Assembly: GCF_900103785.1 (NCBI RefSeq)
Contig: NZ_FNHE01000001.1
Location: 461,064-525,063, forward strand
DNA: 64,000 bases
From: Geodermatophilus siccatus
Lineage (GTDB): Bacteria > Actinomycetota > Actinomycetes > Mycobacteriales > Geodermatophilaceae
Reading direction: 5' to 3'
A program made the position numbers and the translations under genes. Below are positions 54,264 to 64,000 of the stretch, piece after piece. Position 1 is the stretch's first letter. Each line of letters begins with the position of its first letter. A model generated the notes under the pieces. It did not search any database, had not been told where the DNA came from, and saw only the letters and a program-made list of their open reading frames with translations.

Positions 54264-54300
54264 GCCCCGGCCACCTGCAGGCTCGCCGCACGGCCGGGGC
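54264..54300 (+). terminator. Terminator hairpin after the CAP gene
   Basis: GCCCCGGCC (54264-54272) pairs perfectly with GGCCGGGGC (54292-54300), just past the stop. Confidence 0.65.
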
Positions 54301-54415
54301 GGGTGTCCGCCGAACGGGTGTCATACCGGGCCGGCCGGCTCCGTCGATCCGGTAGACAGCAGACCGTCGCCGCGATCGCGGAGGCGGACTCGCCCGACGG
54401 ACGGACGGAGACACG

Positions 54416-56806
<2,391 letters not shown>

Positions 56807-56812
56807 CGCACG

Positions 56813-56844
56813 GCGGCCCCCTCACCACGAGGTGAGGGGGCCGC
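56813..56844 (+). terminator. Terminator hairpin after the UvrA-like gene
   Basis: Perfect 14-base arms (56813-56826, 56831-56844) around an ACGA loop, starting 6 nt after the stop. Confidence 0.85.
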
Positions 56845-56861
56845 TGCGCCTGGTGACGTGC

Positions 56862-56928
56862 TGGAACGGTCACCCTTCAGGGTCCCGCGCCGAGCCTGCG
56901 AGGCGTGGGGGTGAAGGGTGGTCCTCCT
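56862..56928 (-). terminator. Terminator-like intergenic repeat at the icd 3' end
   Basis: CACCCTTCA and TGAAGGGTG form an outer stem around CCGCGCCGAGCCTGCGAGGC; the element abuts the icd stop at 56929. It is the best-preserved member of the repeat family with the copies at 15836 and 63612. Confidence 0.7.
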
Positions 56929-58143
56929 TTACGCCATGGCCTTCTGCAGGTTGCCGTCGATGGCCGCCAGGAAGTCCTGGGTGGTCAGCCACGGCTGGTC
57001 CTTGGAGATCAGCAGCGCGAGGTCCTTGGTCATCTGGCCGCTCTCGACGGTGTCGATGCAGACCTTCTCCAGGGTCTCCGCGAAGCGGGTCACCTCGGGG
57101 GTGTTGTCCAGCTTGCCGCGGTGGGCCAGACCCCGGGTCCAGGCGAAGATCGACGCGATCGGGTTGGTCGACGTCTCCTTGCCCTGCTGGTGCTGCCGGA
57201 AGTGGCGGGTCACCGTGCCGTGGGCGGCCTCGGCCTCGACGGTGCGCCCGTCCGGGCTCATCAGCACCGAGGTCATCAGGCCCAGCGAGCCGAAGCCCTG
57301 TGCCACGGTGTCGGACTGGACGTCGCCGTCGTAGTTCTTGCAGGCCCAGACGTAGCCGCCCTCCCACTTGAGGGACGCGGCGACCATGTCGTCGATGAGC
57401 CGGTGCTCGTAGGTGATGCCGGCCTGCTCGAACTGGTCCTTGAACTCCGCCTCGAAGACCTCGGCGAACAGGTCCTTGAACCGGCCGTCGTAGGCCTTGA
57501 GGATCGTGTTCTTGGTGGAGAGGTAGACCGGGTAGCCGCGCTGCAGGCCGTAGTTCATCGAGGCCCGGGCGAAGTCGCGGATCGACTCGTCGAGGTTGTA
57601 CATGGCCAGCGCGACACCGGCGCCGGGCGCCTGGAAGACCTCGTGCTCGATCGGCGCGGAGCCGTCCTTGGGCGTGAAGGTCACCGTCAGGGTGCCCTCG
57701 CCGGGGAAGCGGAAGTCGGTGGCGCGGTACTGGTCACCGAAGGCGTGACGGCCGACGACGATCGGCTTGGTCCAGCCCGGCACCAGCCGCGGCACGTTCT
57801 GCATGATGATCGGCTCGCGGAAGATGACGCCGCCGAGGATGTTGCGGATCGTCCCGTTCGGGGACCGCCACATCTTCTTGAGGCCGAACTCCTCGACGCG
57901 GGCCTCGTCCGGGGTGATCGTCGCGCACTTGACCCCGACACCGTGCTGCTTGATCGCGTTGGCGGCGTCGACGGTGATCTGGTCGTCGGTCTCGTCGCGC
58001 TTCTCGATGCCCAGGTCGTAGTACTCGAGGTTGACGTCGAGATACGGGAGGATCAGCTGGTCCTTGATGAACTGCCAGATGATCCGGGTCATCTCGTCGC
58101 CGTCGAGCTCGACGACGGTTCCCTCGACCTTGATCTTTGCCAC
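56929..58143 (-). CDS. icd: Isocitrate dehydrogenase, NADP-dependent (dimeric, eukaryote-like type)
   Basis: Icd makes 2-oxoglutarate and NADPH in the TCA cycle. The 404-residue length and blocks [13 protein letters not shown] at the N-terminus, [23 protein letters not shown] (substrate Ser in SPNGTIR), [25 protein letters not shown] (metal Asp) and [13 protein letters not shown] (NADP binding) place it in the dimeric group with mammalian enzymes and mycobacterial Icd1. The GTG at 58143 follows GAGAGGGA by 7 nt. The malate dehydrogenase gene lies 38 nt upstream on the same strand, so an mdh-icd operon is likely. Confidence 0.95.
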   Translation of the reverse strand: MAKIKVEGTVVELDGDEMTRIIWQFIKDQLILPYLDVNLEYYDLGIEKRDETDDQITVDAANAIKQHGVGVKCATITPDEARVEEFGLKKMWRSPNGTIRNILGGVIFREPIIMQNVPRLVPGWTKPIVVGRHAFGDQYRATDFRFPGEGTLTVTFTPKDGSAPIEHEVFQAPGAGVALAMYNLDESIRDFARASMNYGLQRGYPVYLSTKNTILKAYDGRFKDLFAEVFEAEFKDQFEQAGITYEHRLIDDMVAASLKWEGGYVWACKNYDGDVQSDTVAQGFGSLGLMTSVLMSPDGRTVEAEAAHGTVTRHFRQHQQGKETSTNPIASIFAWTRGLAHRGKLDNTPEVTRFAETLEKVCIDTVESGQMTKDLALLISKDQPWLTTQDFLAAIDGNLQKAMA

Positions 58144-58181
58144 GTGCGGGTCCCTCTCTACATGCTCCGAGCCGGTTCGGC

Positions 58182-59135
58182 TCAGAGGTCGGCTACGTCG
58201 GCCTGCTTGGCGCGCACGGCCTCGGCCGCCTCGCGCAGCCCGGCCAGCTCGCTCTCGGTCAGGTCACCCTCGACCACCCGGCGCACGCCCTCGCGGCCGA
58301 TCTCGGCCTCGACCCCGAGGTAGACCCCGGAGATGCCGTACTCGCCGTCGACCCAGGCACACACCGGCATGACCGCACCGGAGTCGTCCATGACCGCACG
58401 TGCCATGCGCGCGGCGGCCGCGGACGGGGCGTAGTAGGCCGAGCCGGTCTTGAGCAGCGCCACGACCTCGGCGCCGCCGTTGCGGGTCCGGTCCACGAGG
58501 TGCTCGATGCGGTCGGCCGGCAGGACGTCGGACAGCGGCTTGCCGTCGACGGTGCAGCGCGAGGGCACCGGCACCATCGTGTCGCCGTGCGAGCCGAGGG
58601 TCAGGGTGCGCACCGAGCCCACCGGGACGCCGAGCTCCTCGGCGACGTTGTTGGTGAACCGGGCGGTGTCGAGCATGCCGGCCTGGCCCATCACCCGGTT
58701 CTTGGGGAAGCCGGTGGCCAGCTGGGCCAGGGCGGTCATCTCGTCCAGCGGGTTGGACACCACGATGACCACGGCGTCCGGCGAGGTCTGCGCGATGTTC
58801 TCCGCGACCTGACGCACGATCTTGGCGTTGGTCTCGATGAGGTCCATCCGGCTCATGCCGGGCTTGCGGGGCAGGCCCGCGGTGATGACGACGACGTCGG
58901 AGCCCTCGGTGCCCTCGTAGGACCCGCCGCCGACGCCGACGACCTTCGTCTCGAAGCCCTCGATGGGGCGGGACTGGTTCATGTCGAGGGCCAGGCCCTC
59001 GGGCTTGCCCTCGACGATGTCGGTGAGCACGACGGTCTCGAAGACGTCGTACTCCGCGAGTCGGAGGGCGGTGGTCGAGCCGTAGAACCCGGCACCGACG
59101 ACGGTCACCTTGCCGTTCCTGGGCTGCTCTGCCAT
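58182..59135 (-). CDS. mdh: Malate dehydrogenase (LDH-like type)
   Basis: Mdh oxidises malate to oxaloacetate with NAD. The 317-residue LDH/MDH-like enzyme has [12 protein letters not shown] (NAD loop), [25 protein letters not shown] with the substrate Arg pair in the mobile loop (RKPGMSR), VSNPLDEMT and the catalytic GSHGDTMVP. It belongs to the LDH-like [MDH] branch. The ATG at 59135 is preceded by TAGGTT with 7-nt spacing (leaderless type), which rules out the longer frame to 59288. The upstream bases hold a broken copy of the neighbouring DUF3017 gene end. Confidence 0.94.
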   Translation of the reverse strand: MAEQPRNGKVTVVGAGFYGSTTALRLAEYDVFETVVLTDIVEGKPEGLALDMNQSRPIEGFETKVVGVGGGSYEGTEGSDVVVITAGLPRKPGMSRMDLIETNAKIVRQVAENIAQTSPDAVVIVVSNPLDEMTALAQLATGFPKNRVMGQAGMLDTARFTNNVAEELGVPVGSVRTLTLGSHGDTMVPVPSRCTVDGKPLSDVLPADRIEHLVDRTRNGGAEVVALLKTGSAYYAPSAAAARMARAVMDDSGAVMPVCAWVDGEYGISGVYLGVEAEIGREGVRRVVEGDLTESELAGLREAAEAVRAKQADVADL

Positions 59136-59142
59136 GGCGGCC

Positions 59143-59148
59143 AACCTA
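59143..59148 (-). promoter_or_regulatory. -10 hexamer, leaderless-type, for mdh
   Basis: Reads TAGGTT on the minus strand, 7 nt before the ATG at 59135. Confidence 0.6.
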
Positions 59149-59190
59149 TCGCTGGGCCGGGCCCCGCGCCCGGTCGGGTGATCCGCCACC

Positions 59191-59301
59191 TCACTCGCCC
59201 GGGATCGCCGGCGCGGAGGCGGTCGGCGTGCCCCCGGCGCCGACCAGCAGGACGACGTCCACCGGACGGCGGCGGGTCGCCCCAGCACGTCGCTCTGCCA
59301 T
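59191..59301 (-). pseudogene. Displaced duplicate of the DUF3017 3' end
   Basis: Bases 59191-59280 match 60851-60940 at 76 of 90 positions, including the stop codon. The minus-strand frame reads RPVDVVLLVGAGGTPTASAP and then AIPGE, where the intact DUF3017 protein ends RPVDVVLLVGVGITLTAFAL then AIPGA. An ATG at 59301 opens a 36-codon frame, but no separate function is expected. The two copies bracket an island with two genes. Confidence 0.82.
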
Positions 59302-59344
59302 GCGCGGGGTTCGTCACGGAGAGGTTCCGGAGCGCTACGCTGCC

Positions 59345-59358
59345 GTGAGCTCAGTCAC
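59345..59358. promoter_or_regulatory. GTGA-N6-TCAC palindrome, candidate CRP/FNR-type site
   Basis: GTGAGCTCAGTCAC lies just after a TACGCT hexamer (59335) and 15 nt before the lipoprotein GTG. The pattern fits CRP-family half-sites, but single matches are common by chance. Confidence 0.3.
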
Positions 59359-59373
59359 ACGGACGGGGGAAAC

Positions 59374-60027
59374 GTGGATCGACAGCGCAGCTCACTCGCC
59401 GTCGCGGCCGTCCTGTGCATCGCACTGAGCGGCTGCGGGGCGAGCGGGACCGGAGCCGCACCGACCGCGCCGACGGTCACCGTGACGGCCGAAGCGCCGA
59501 CCAGCCAACCCGATGACAGCAGCGCCTCACCGAGCACCGAACCACCGTCGAGCGCTCCGGCATCGACGAGCCCGGGCTCGGTCCCGACCGACAGGGTCGG
59601 ACAGCCCTTGGGTCTCGCGGATGCACAGTCCTCCTATCCCGAATGGGAGGAGGGCCTGTACGAAGTCGCCGACCGGACCGACGTCCGAGCCATGGGCGCG
59701 CCCGTGACGAGCTGTGGAGATCAAGGGGACTACTCACCCCGACTGGAGTTCCGCCTGGCGAACCGCTTCACGACCCTGAGCATGAACGTCGCGCAAGCCA
59801 ACTCGTCCCAGGACTCCGATCAGACGCTCGTCGTGGTCGTGGAGGGGAACGACAAGCCGCTGGACATCCAGAAGATCCCGTTCAACGAGGTCGTCACCAT
59901 CTCTGACCTGAACATCGAGGGGGTCAACGCGTTGCGCGTCAGGATTTTCCTGGACGACGAGGACGAGGACTGCGGGTCGAGCAGCAGCCAAGCCACCGCG
60001 GTGGTCGAGAAGCTCGTCGTCACCTGA
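59374..60027 (+). CDS. Lipoprotein with NPCBM-like C-terminal domain (tentative)
   Basis: The 217-residue exported lipoprotein has a short signal (DRQRSSLAVAAVLCIALSGC, lipobox LSGC) and a Thr/Ser/Pro linker to about residue 75. Its C-terminal beta-rich domain has RLANRFTTLSMNVAQAN, TLVVVVEGND, and VNALRVRIFLDDEDEDCG. The order of strands recalls the NPCBM/NEW2 carbohydrate-binding-module-like domain, but the match is by pattern only. GTG 59374 has GGGGGAAAC directly upstream. It lies with the next gene in an island that separates mdh from DUF3017; base composition is a little lower in GC than around it. Confidence 0.7.
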   Translation: MDRQRSSLAVAAVLCIALSGCGASGTGAAPTAPTVTVTAEAPTSQPDDSSASPSTEPPSSAPASTSPGSVPTDRVGQPLGLADAQSSYPEWEEGLYEVADRTDVRAMGAPVTSCGDQGDYSPRLEFRLANRFTTLSMNVAQANSSQDSDQTLVVVVEGNDKPLDIQKIPFNEVVTISDLNIEGVNALRVRIFLDDEDEDCGSSSSQATAVVEKLVVT

Positions 60028-60038
60028 GGAGACGACGT

Positions 60039-60830
60039 ATGGCGCGTGAGCCCTCCGCGACTCGCCAGAGCGCCTCCGCAGGCCGCGCCGGTCCGAGGAC
60101 CCCGTGGAAGGTCATCGCCGAGGTACTCGGGGTCCTGGCCGCGATCGCCACCATCGTGACCTTGTTCCTCACGATCTGGCCCCCCGGGAAGGGCCCCACG
60201 ACTGCTCAGACGCCGCCCTCAGGGGTGACGAGCACCGCCCCCCAGCAGAGCGAGGCCTCTCGTGCACCGCTCACCGCCCTGGAGGTCGGCGACTGCCTCG
60301 ATCCAGGGCTCACCTCGATGACGCGATGCGACGTCGAACACGGATACGAGGTGTTCGCGCTCGATGACTGTGACGACAGCGCCCTCCTCACGTACCTGGG
60401 CGGAAACCCCACCGTTGACATCGTCAGGGCGACGCCCCGACGTGTCGACGTCTCAGGCAGTGCCGCCTGCGTCGTCTCTCCCCCTGCGGGGGCACCCGAC
60501 GATCTGCCCGCAGCCGGCGTCCTCCAGGGACCGGATGACGACGCGTGGAGATCGTGCATCGACGACCGGACCGGTCAGCAGGACGTGTCGTGCGCGGCCC
60601 CGCACACAGGTGAATGGGTGTCCACGGAACCCCCGACGGACGACGCAGTCGACTGCGAGGAACTCGCGACCCGCTACCTGGATGCGCCACCGACCCGGTT
60701 CACGGGCCGGTTGCAGGTCGGCAGTTCACGAGGACCCGCGGGACCGCGCTGCTTCGTGACGGTACTGGGGGGCGACCTCCTGACCGGGTCGCTCCGGGAC
60801 ATCGGGGTCTCGTCCCTGCCGACGGACTGA
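60039..60830 (+). CDS. Membrane-anchored Cys-rich extracytoplasmic protein, Septum_form-like
   Basis: The 263-residue protein has one membrane helix (residues about 26-49, VIAEVLGVLAAIATIVTLFL) after a short cytoplasmic start, then a Thr/Pro linker and two Cys-rich modules. The first contains LEVGDCLDPGLTSMTRCDVE, then ALDDC. The second contains CIDDRTGQQDVSCAAPHTGEW. The GDC...C...PH-x-x-E pattern recalls the Septum_form (DUF4190-associated) domain of actinobacterial membrane proteins. Its role is unknown. ATG 60039 is 11 nt after the lipoprotein stop and behind GAGGAGACG, so the two form an operon. Confidence 0.7.
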   Translation: MAREPSATRQSASAGRAGPRTPWKVIAEVLGVLAAIATIVTLFLTIWPPGKGPTTAQTPPSGVTSTAPQQSEASRAPLTALEVGDCLDPGLTSMTRCDVEHGYEVFALDDCDDSALLTYLGGNPTVDIVRATPRRVDVSGSAACVVSPPAGAPDDLPAAGVLQGPDDDAWRSCIDDRTGQQDVSCAAPHTGEWVSTEPPTDDAVDCEELATRYLDAPPTRFTGRLQVGSSRGPAGPRCFVTVLGGDLLTGSLRDIGVSSLPTD

Positions 60831-60850
60831 GGCTCGGGACCAGGTCAGCC

Positions 60851-61150
60851 TCAGGCGCCCGGGATGGCCAGCGCGAAGGCGGTCAGCGTGATCCCGACGC
60901 CGACCAGCAGGACGACGTCGACCGGACGGCTGCGGACGGCCAGGAAGCCGAGCCGACGCAGCGGGAGCGACAGCCGCAGCACCCCGGCGCCGACCAGCGC
61001 CAGCCCGACGACGACCAGCCCCCGCCGCCAGTGCTCGAAGGTGACCATGAGCAGCCCGACGCCCACCGCGAGCAACACCGCCAGCAGTGGCAGCTGCCGC
61101 AGCAGACCGGCCAGGAACGGCCGGCGGGTGTAGAGCGGCGGGCGCGTCAC
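60851..61150 (-). CDS. DUF3017 membrane protein
   Basis: The 99-residue protein has three hydrophobic helices (LLAVLLAVGVGLLMVTF, RGLVVVGLALVGAGVLRL, PVDVVLLVGVGITLTAFALA) and basic loops. DUF3017 genes are regularly found between folD and mdh or nearby in actinobacteria; function unknown. GTG 61150 has GAGGAG with about 7-nt spacing. Its final 30 codons are duplicated, in degraded form, beside mdh at 59191, which suggests that the two were once adjacent. Confidence 0.85.
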   Translation of the reverse strand: MTRPPLYTRRPFLAGLLRQLPLLAVLLAVGVGLLMVTFEHWRRGLVVVGLALVGAGVLRLSLPLRRLGFLAVRSRPVDVVLLVGVGITLTAFALAIPGA

Positions 61151-61223
61151 CCGGTCTCCTCGCCGGCGCTCGTCGGCCGCGTTCCGCGCGTCGGTCCGTC
61201 CCCGCGTGACCTCGCGAGCTCGG

Positions 61224-62096
61224 TCACGACGCGGAGAGGACGTCCGCGGCGGCGGCCTGCTCGGCGGCCAGGACGACGTTCCGCAACAGCATCGCCCGGG
61301 TCATCGGGCCCACCCCGCCGGGGTTCGGGGCGACGTGGCCCGCGACCTCGACGACGTCCGGGGCGACGTCTCCGGCGATCTTGCCGTCGACCCGGCTGAC
61401 GCCGACGTCGAGGACTGCGGCGCCGGGCTTGACCACGTCCTTCGTGACCAGGCCCGGGACGCCGGCTGCGGCGACCACGATGTCGGCGGCGCGCAGGTGC
61501 GCGGCCAGGTCGCGGGTACCGGTGTGGCACAGCGTCACGGTGGCGTTCTCGGTCCGGCGGGTGAGCAGCAGGCCCAGCGGCCGGCCGACGGTGATGCCGC
61601 GGCCGACGACGACGACCTCGGCGCCGGCGATCGGGACGTCGTGGCGGCGCAGCAGCTCGACGATGCCGACCGGCGTGCACGGCAGCGGGCCCGGGACGTT
61701 GAGCACCAGCCGGCCGAGGTTGACCGGGTGCAGGCCGTCGGCGTCCTTGGCCGGGTCCATCCGCTCGAGGACGGCGCTCTCCTCGATGCCCCGCGGCAGC
61801 GGCAGCTGGACGATGTAGCCGGTGCAGTCCGGGTCGGCGTTCAGCTCGTCGACGACGGCGAGGACGTCGGCCTGCGTCGCGGTCGCGGGCAGCTCGCGCT
61901 GGATGCTCGCGATGCCGACCTGGGCGCAGTCCGCGTGCTTGGCGTTGACGTACCAGCGGCTGCCGGGGTCGTCGCCGACGAGCAGCGTGCCCAGGCCCGG
62001 CCGGTGGCCGGCCGCGGTCAGGGCAGCGACCCGCTCGGTCAGCTCGGCGCGGATGGCTGCTGCGGTGGCCTTGCCGTCGAGAGTCGTCGCCTGCAC
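61224..62096 (-). CDS. folD: Bifunctional methylenetetrahydrofolate dehydrogenase/cyclohydrolase
   Basis: FolD interconverts 5,10-methylene- and 10-formyl-tetrahydrofolate with NADP, supplying purine synthesis (PurH lies upstream). The 290-residue protein has [34 protein letters not shown] with catalytic Tyr and Lys, [28 protein letters not shown], and [16 protein letters not shown] for NADP. The GTG at 62096 gives a normal N-terminus and lies 7 nt after CAGACT; a GTG at 62135 would add 13 residues without support. Confidence 0.94.
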   Translation of the reverse strand: MQATTLDGKATAAAIRAELTERVAALTAAGHRPGLGTLLVGDDPGSRWYVNAKHADCAQVGIASIQRELPATATQADVLAVVDELNADPDCTGYIVQLPLPRGIEESAVLERMDPAKDADGLHPVNLGRLVLNVPGPLPCTPVGIVELLRRHDVPIAGAEVVVVGRGITVGRPLGLLLTRRTENATVTLCHTGTRDLAAHLRAADIVVAAAGVPGLVTKDVVKPGAAVLDVGVSRVDGKIAGDVAPDVVEVAGHVAPNPGGVGPMTRAMLLRNVVLAAEQAAAADVLSAS

Positions 62097-62103
62097 GGCC
62101 GAC

Positions 62104-62109
62104 AGTCTG
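62104..62109 (-). promoter_or_regulatory. -10 hexamer, leaderless-type, for folD
   Basis: Reads CAGACT on the minus strand, 7 nt before the GTG at 62096. Confidence 0.45.
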
Positions 62110-62141
62110 CCGGAGAGGGGTCCGGCGTGAGCCACCCCGCC

Positions 62142-62147
62142 CTAGGC
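62142..62147 (+). promoter_or_regulatory. -10 hexamer upstream of the Pro-rich membrane protein gene
   Basis: TAGGCT lies 48 nt before the ATG at 62196, giving a leader of about 40 nt with a Shine-Dalgarno sequence. Confidence 0.45.
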
Positions 62148-62195
62148 TCGCAGGTGCGGGCGCCTCCCGCGCCCGCTGTTGCGCGAGGAGTGCAG

Positions 62196-62831
62196 ATGAG
62201 CGAGCGCGAGCAGTCCCCAGCCGCCGGGACGCGAGGCACCGATGACTGGCGGGAACAGACGATCCCCGGCATCCAGCCCGTGGCCGCCCCGATCGGGGCC
62301 GGTCCCGGCTACGCCCCCGGCCCACCTCCGCCGCCTCCGGGGTACGCCCCGCGCCCGGCCCCGGAGTACTCGACCACGCCGGTCCGCGTGCGGCGCTCGG
62401 ACAGCCTGGCCAGCCTGTTGCTGCTCCTGGCCGGCATCGCCGCGGGGGTCAGCCTGCTGCTGCGCTGGCTCCCGGGGAGCGACCTGACCGGCTGGGACCT
62501 GGTCCGCCGCGGGTGGGACGACGCCGCCGACGGTGGCGTCGCGGCGCTGTTCGGCACCGGGTTCTGGCAGCCGATGGCCGTCGTCCTGGGTGGCGCGGTG
62601 CTGTTCCTGCTGGGACTGCTCGTCGTCCTCCCGGCCCACACGCACCGCTTCCTCGGGGTGCTGGCGCTGCTGGTCAGCCTGGTGGCCGGAGCCGGGGTCC
62701 TGGTGCCGCTGGCCGCCGAGGGCTGGGACCCCGCCACCATCGACACCGGCTTCTGGTTCGCCGTGGCCGTCCCGGTGCTCGGCCTGCTCGGCGCGCTGAA
62801 GGCCCTCTTCACCGGCCCCCGCTGGAGGTGA
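62196..62831 (+). CDS. Membrane protein with Pro/Gly-rich cytoplasmic N-terminus; unknown function
   Basis: The 211-residue protein starts with about 70 polar residues rich in Pro/Gly/Tyr (GPGYAPGPPPPPPGYAPRPA), then has four hydrophobic helices (LASLLLLLAGIAAGVSLLLR, MAVVLGGAVLFLLGLLVVL, FLGVLALLVSLVAGAGVLVP, FWFAVAVPVLGLLGALKALF). This design is common in actinobacterial membrane proteins and has no set function. ATG 62196 has GCGAGGAG with 5-nt spacing. It is divergent from folD. Confidence 0.8.
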   Translation: MSEREQSPAAGTRGTDDWREQTIPGIQPVAAPIGAGPGYAPGPPPPPPGYAPRPAPEYSTTPVRVRRSDSLASLLLLLAGIAAGVSLLLRWLPGSDLTGWDLVRRGWDDAADGGVAALFGTGFWQPMAVVLGGAVLFLLGLLVVLPAHTHRFLGVLALLVSLVAGAGVLVPLAAEGWDPATIDTGFWFAVAVPVLGLLGALKALFTGPRWR

Positions 62832-62842
62832 GGGGATGACGC

Positions 62843-62862
62843 TGCGGTCCAACCGGACCGCA
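62843..62862 (+). terminator. Hairpin after the membrane protein gene
   Basis: TGCGGTCC and GGACCGCA are perfect arms with an AACC loop, 11 nt after the stop. Confidence 0.6.
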
Positions 62863-62984
62863 CCGCGGCCAGGCGCCCTCCCCCTGTGGCGTGGAGCCCT
62901 GCCGACGCTCGATCGCGGGAGCCTCCGGCCGCCACTCCTCGCGCCGCCTCGCAGGGCGTCTGCCGTCCCGCGGCGTCGCTCGCG

Positions 62985-63665
62985 TCAATCCACGACGAGG
63001 GCGCCGTGGGCGCGGGCGACCTGGACGGCCTGCGCCAGGTCGAGCCGCACGCCGGTCAGCTCGAACGCCCGCCAGTCGACCGCGTCGGTCGAGGCGCCGC
63101 GCAGGTCGGCCCCGCGCAGCTTCGCGCCCTGCAGCCGGGCCCGGTCCAGGTCGGCGCCGGTGAGGTCGCACTCGCGCAGGTCGGCACCGGTCAGGTCGGC
63201 CTCCCGGAACCGCTGACCGGCCAGCACGAGCCCGGAGAGGTCGGCGCCGCGCAGCGACGTCCAGCTCCAGTCGCCGTCGATCGTGGTCATCGGGCGCAGC
63301 TGCGCGCCGGGGAACTGCGAGCCGGTGAGCTTGCAGCCGTCCCAGGTGACGTCGAACAGCCGGGCGCGGTCGAAGCGGCAGGAGAGGAACGCCGTCCCCA
63401 GGTGCTGGGCACCGCCCATCCGCACCCCGGTGAGCACGCACGAGTCGAAGACGCACCGCCGGGTGACCAGCTCCTCCAGCCCGGCGTCCTCGAAGCGGCA
63501 GCGGGTGAAGGTGACGCCGTCGAGCTCGGTGCCCCACCAGTCGACCCGCGCGAGGTCCGCGCCCTCGACGACGGCGCCGGCCTCGGGCGGCGTCAGGTGC
63601 GGGCGGGACGTGTGACGTGGCCCCGTGCAGGGACCCGCGCCGAGCTCGCGAGGTGTGGGGGGCAC
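62985..63665 (-). CDS. Pentapeptide-repeat protein with repeat-derived N-terminus
   Basis: The 226-residue protein has pentapeptide repeats of the A(D/N)Lxx type forming a right-handed beta-helix: LRGADLSGLVLAGQRFREAD, LTGADLRECDLTGADLDRAR, LQGAKLRGADLRGAS; a less regular set lies in the N-terminal half. Roles range from gyrase mimicry to scaffolding; none can be assigned. The GTG at 63665 has AGGAAGGA with short spacing. Codons 1 to about 20 overlap the terminator-like repeat that follows purH, and no other start exists before the first repeat, so the N-terminus may derive from that element. Confidence 0.82.
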   Translation of the reverse strand: MPPTPRELGAGPCTGPRHTSRPHLTPPEAGAVVEGADLARVDWWGTELDGVTFTRCRFEDAGLEELVTRRCVFDSCVLTGVRMGGAQHLGTAFLSCRFDRARLFDVTWDGCKLTGSQFPGAQLRPMTTIDGDWSWTSLRGADLSGLVLAGQRFREADLTGADLRECDLTGADLDRARLQGAKLRGADLRGASTDAVDWRAFELTGVRLDLAQAVQVARAHGALVVD

Positions 63666-63676
63666 GGGGTCCTTCC
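63612..63676 (-). repeat. Terminator-like intergenic repeat read as N-terminal coding sequence
   Basis: GTGGCCCCGTGC and GCACGGGGTCC form the outer stem around GGGACCCGCGCCGAGCTCGC. It abuts the purH stop (63677) and contains the start of the pentapeptide gene. Confidence 0.65.
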
Positions 63677-64000
63677 TCAGTGGGCGAAGTGGCGGGTCCC
63701 GGTCAGGTAGAGCGGGATGCCGGCGGCGGCCGCGGCCGCGACGACCTCCTCGTCGCGCACCGACCCGCCGGGCTGCACGACCGCCCGGACGCCGGCGTCG
63801 AGCAGCACCTGGAGACCGTCGGCGAAGGGGAAGAACGCGTCGGAGGCGGCGACCGAGCCGGCGGCCCGCTCCCCCGCCCGCGCGACGGCCAGCCGCGCGG
63901 AGTCCACCCGGTTCACCTGGCCCATGCCGACGCCGACCGTGGCCTTGTCGTGGGCCAGGAGGATGGCGTTGCTCTTCACCGCGCGCACCGCGCGCCAGGC
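63677..64000 (-). CDS. purH: Bifunctional AICAR transformylase/IMP cyclohydrolase, C-terminal part (5' end beyond window)
   Basis: The last 107 codons of purH run off the right edge. PurH catalyses the last two steps of IMP synthesis, with formyl groups from the folate pool that FolD replenishes. The visible part is typical: [50 protein letters not shown] and the strict C-terminus [13 protein letters not shown], with the folate-binding Lys and catalytic HFxH-type end. It is upstream of the pentapeptide gene and folD on the same strand, a common actinobacterial arrangement. Confidence 0.96.
   Translation of the reverse strand, partial: AWRAVRAVKSNAILLAHDKATVGVGMGQVNRVDSARLAVARAGERAAGSVAASDAFFPFADGLQVLLDAGVRAVVQPGGSVRDEEVVAAAAAAGIPLYLTGTRHFAH

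Noticed and set aside
58182..59288. A longer mdh starting at 59288
   Set aside because: The extension has no similarity to malate dehydrogenase and runs through the DUF3017 remnant in another frame.

Overview
The window comes from a very GC-rich actinobacterium. Frequent GTG starts, GTGA/ATGA gene overlaps, LGFP cell-wall repeats, DUF3017, DUF6318 and trimeric purine nucleoside phosphorylase all fit Actinomycetes. The proteins and the intergenic repeats look most like Geodermatophilaceae (Blastococcus, Geodermatophilus, Modestobacter); this placement is inference. The gene content runs parallel, as I recall it, to the Mycobacterium tuberculosis stretch from lpdA (Rv3303c) to icd1 (Rv3339c): lpdA, amidohydrolase, purine nucleoside phosphorylase, pmmB, upp, add, deoA, cdd, D-Ala-D-Ala carboxypeptidase, YihY and trpS. 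Lineage-specific insertions break that order.

Layout. 1-3.7 kb: two tandem secreted metzincin proteases, one ending in LGFP repeats (cut by the window edge) and one in a membrane anchor. 3.9-8.0 kb: lpdA, a gamma-glutamylcyclotransferase-like gene, a frameshifted AbiEi/DUF559-like gene between palindromes, and a MetX-like hydrolase. 8.1-13.2 kb: methylmalonyl-CoA mutase operon mutA-mutB-meaB. 13.3-17.4 kb: M20 amidohydrolase, YbdK-type carboxylate-amine ligase, M16 peptidase. 17.5-23.6 kb: purine nucleoside phosphorylase, sugar-nucleotide-type dehydrogenase, phosphosugar mutase, acyltransferase, HAD protein. 23.6-25.4 kb: low-GC mosaic island with a DUF6318 lipoprotein and a PKD-like secreted protein, bounded by copies of one palindrome. 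25.4-31.8 kb: DUF805, Gfo/Idh/MocA oxidoreductase, upp, methyltransferase, deoC and two aldehyde dehydrogenase genes (the second catalytically truncated). 31.9-35.2 kb: duplicated acidic protein and a DEAD-box helicase with a long leader. 35.2-45.4 kb: add, an ABC exporter, deoA, cdd and a nucleoside-type ABC importer with BMP lipoprotein. 45.6-53.2 kb: carboxypeptidase, YihY, 2'-5' RNA ligase, trpS, aromatic aminotransferase, galE, CorC/HlyC. 53.4-56.8 kb: CAP protein and a UvrA paralogue without UvrB-binding domain. 56.9-64 kb: icd, mdh, a small island with two secreted/membrane proteins inserted beside DUF3017, folD, a membrane protein, a pentapeptide-repeat protein and the purH 3' end.

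How the genes work together. The central theme is nucleoside uptake and breakdown. The BMP lipoprotein and its ABC partners would import nucleosides. Cdd and Add deaminate them, DeoA and PNP cleave them phosphorolytically, and the phosphosugar mutase could convert pentose-1-phosphate to pentose-5-phosphate. DeoC then makes glyceraldehyde-3-phosphate plus acetaldehyde, which the adjacent aldehyde dehydrogenase can oxidise; Upp salvages uracil. MutAB-MeaB and Icd/Mdh connect propionyl-CoA and the TCA cycle.

No rRNA, tRNA, CRISPR array, insertion-sequence transposase or replication origin was recognised. No stretch over 300 bases lacks a gene. At least 13 genes carry a TAnnnT-like hexamer 6-7 nt before the start codon, the signature of leaderless transcripts.
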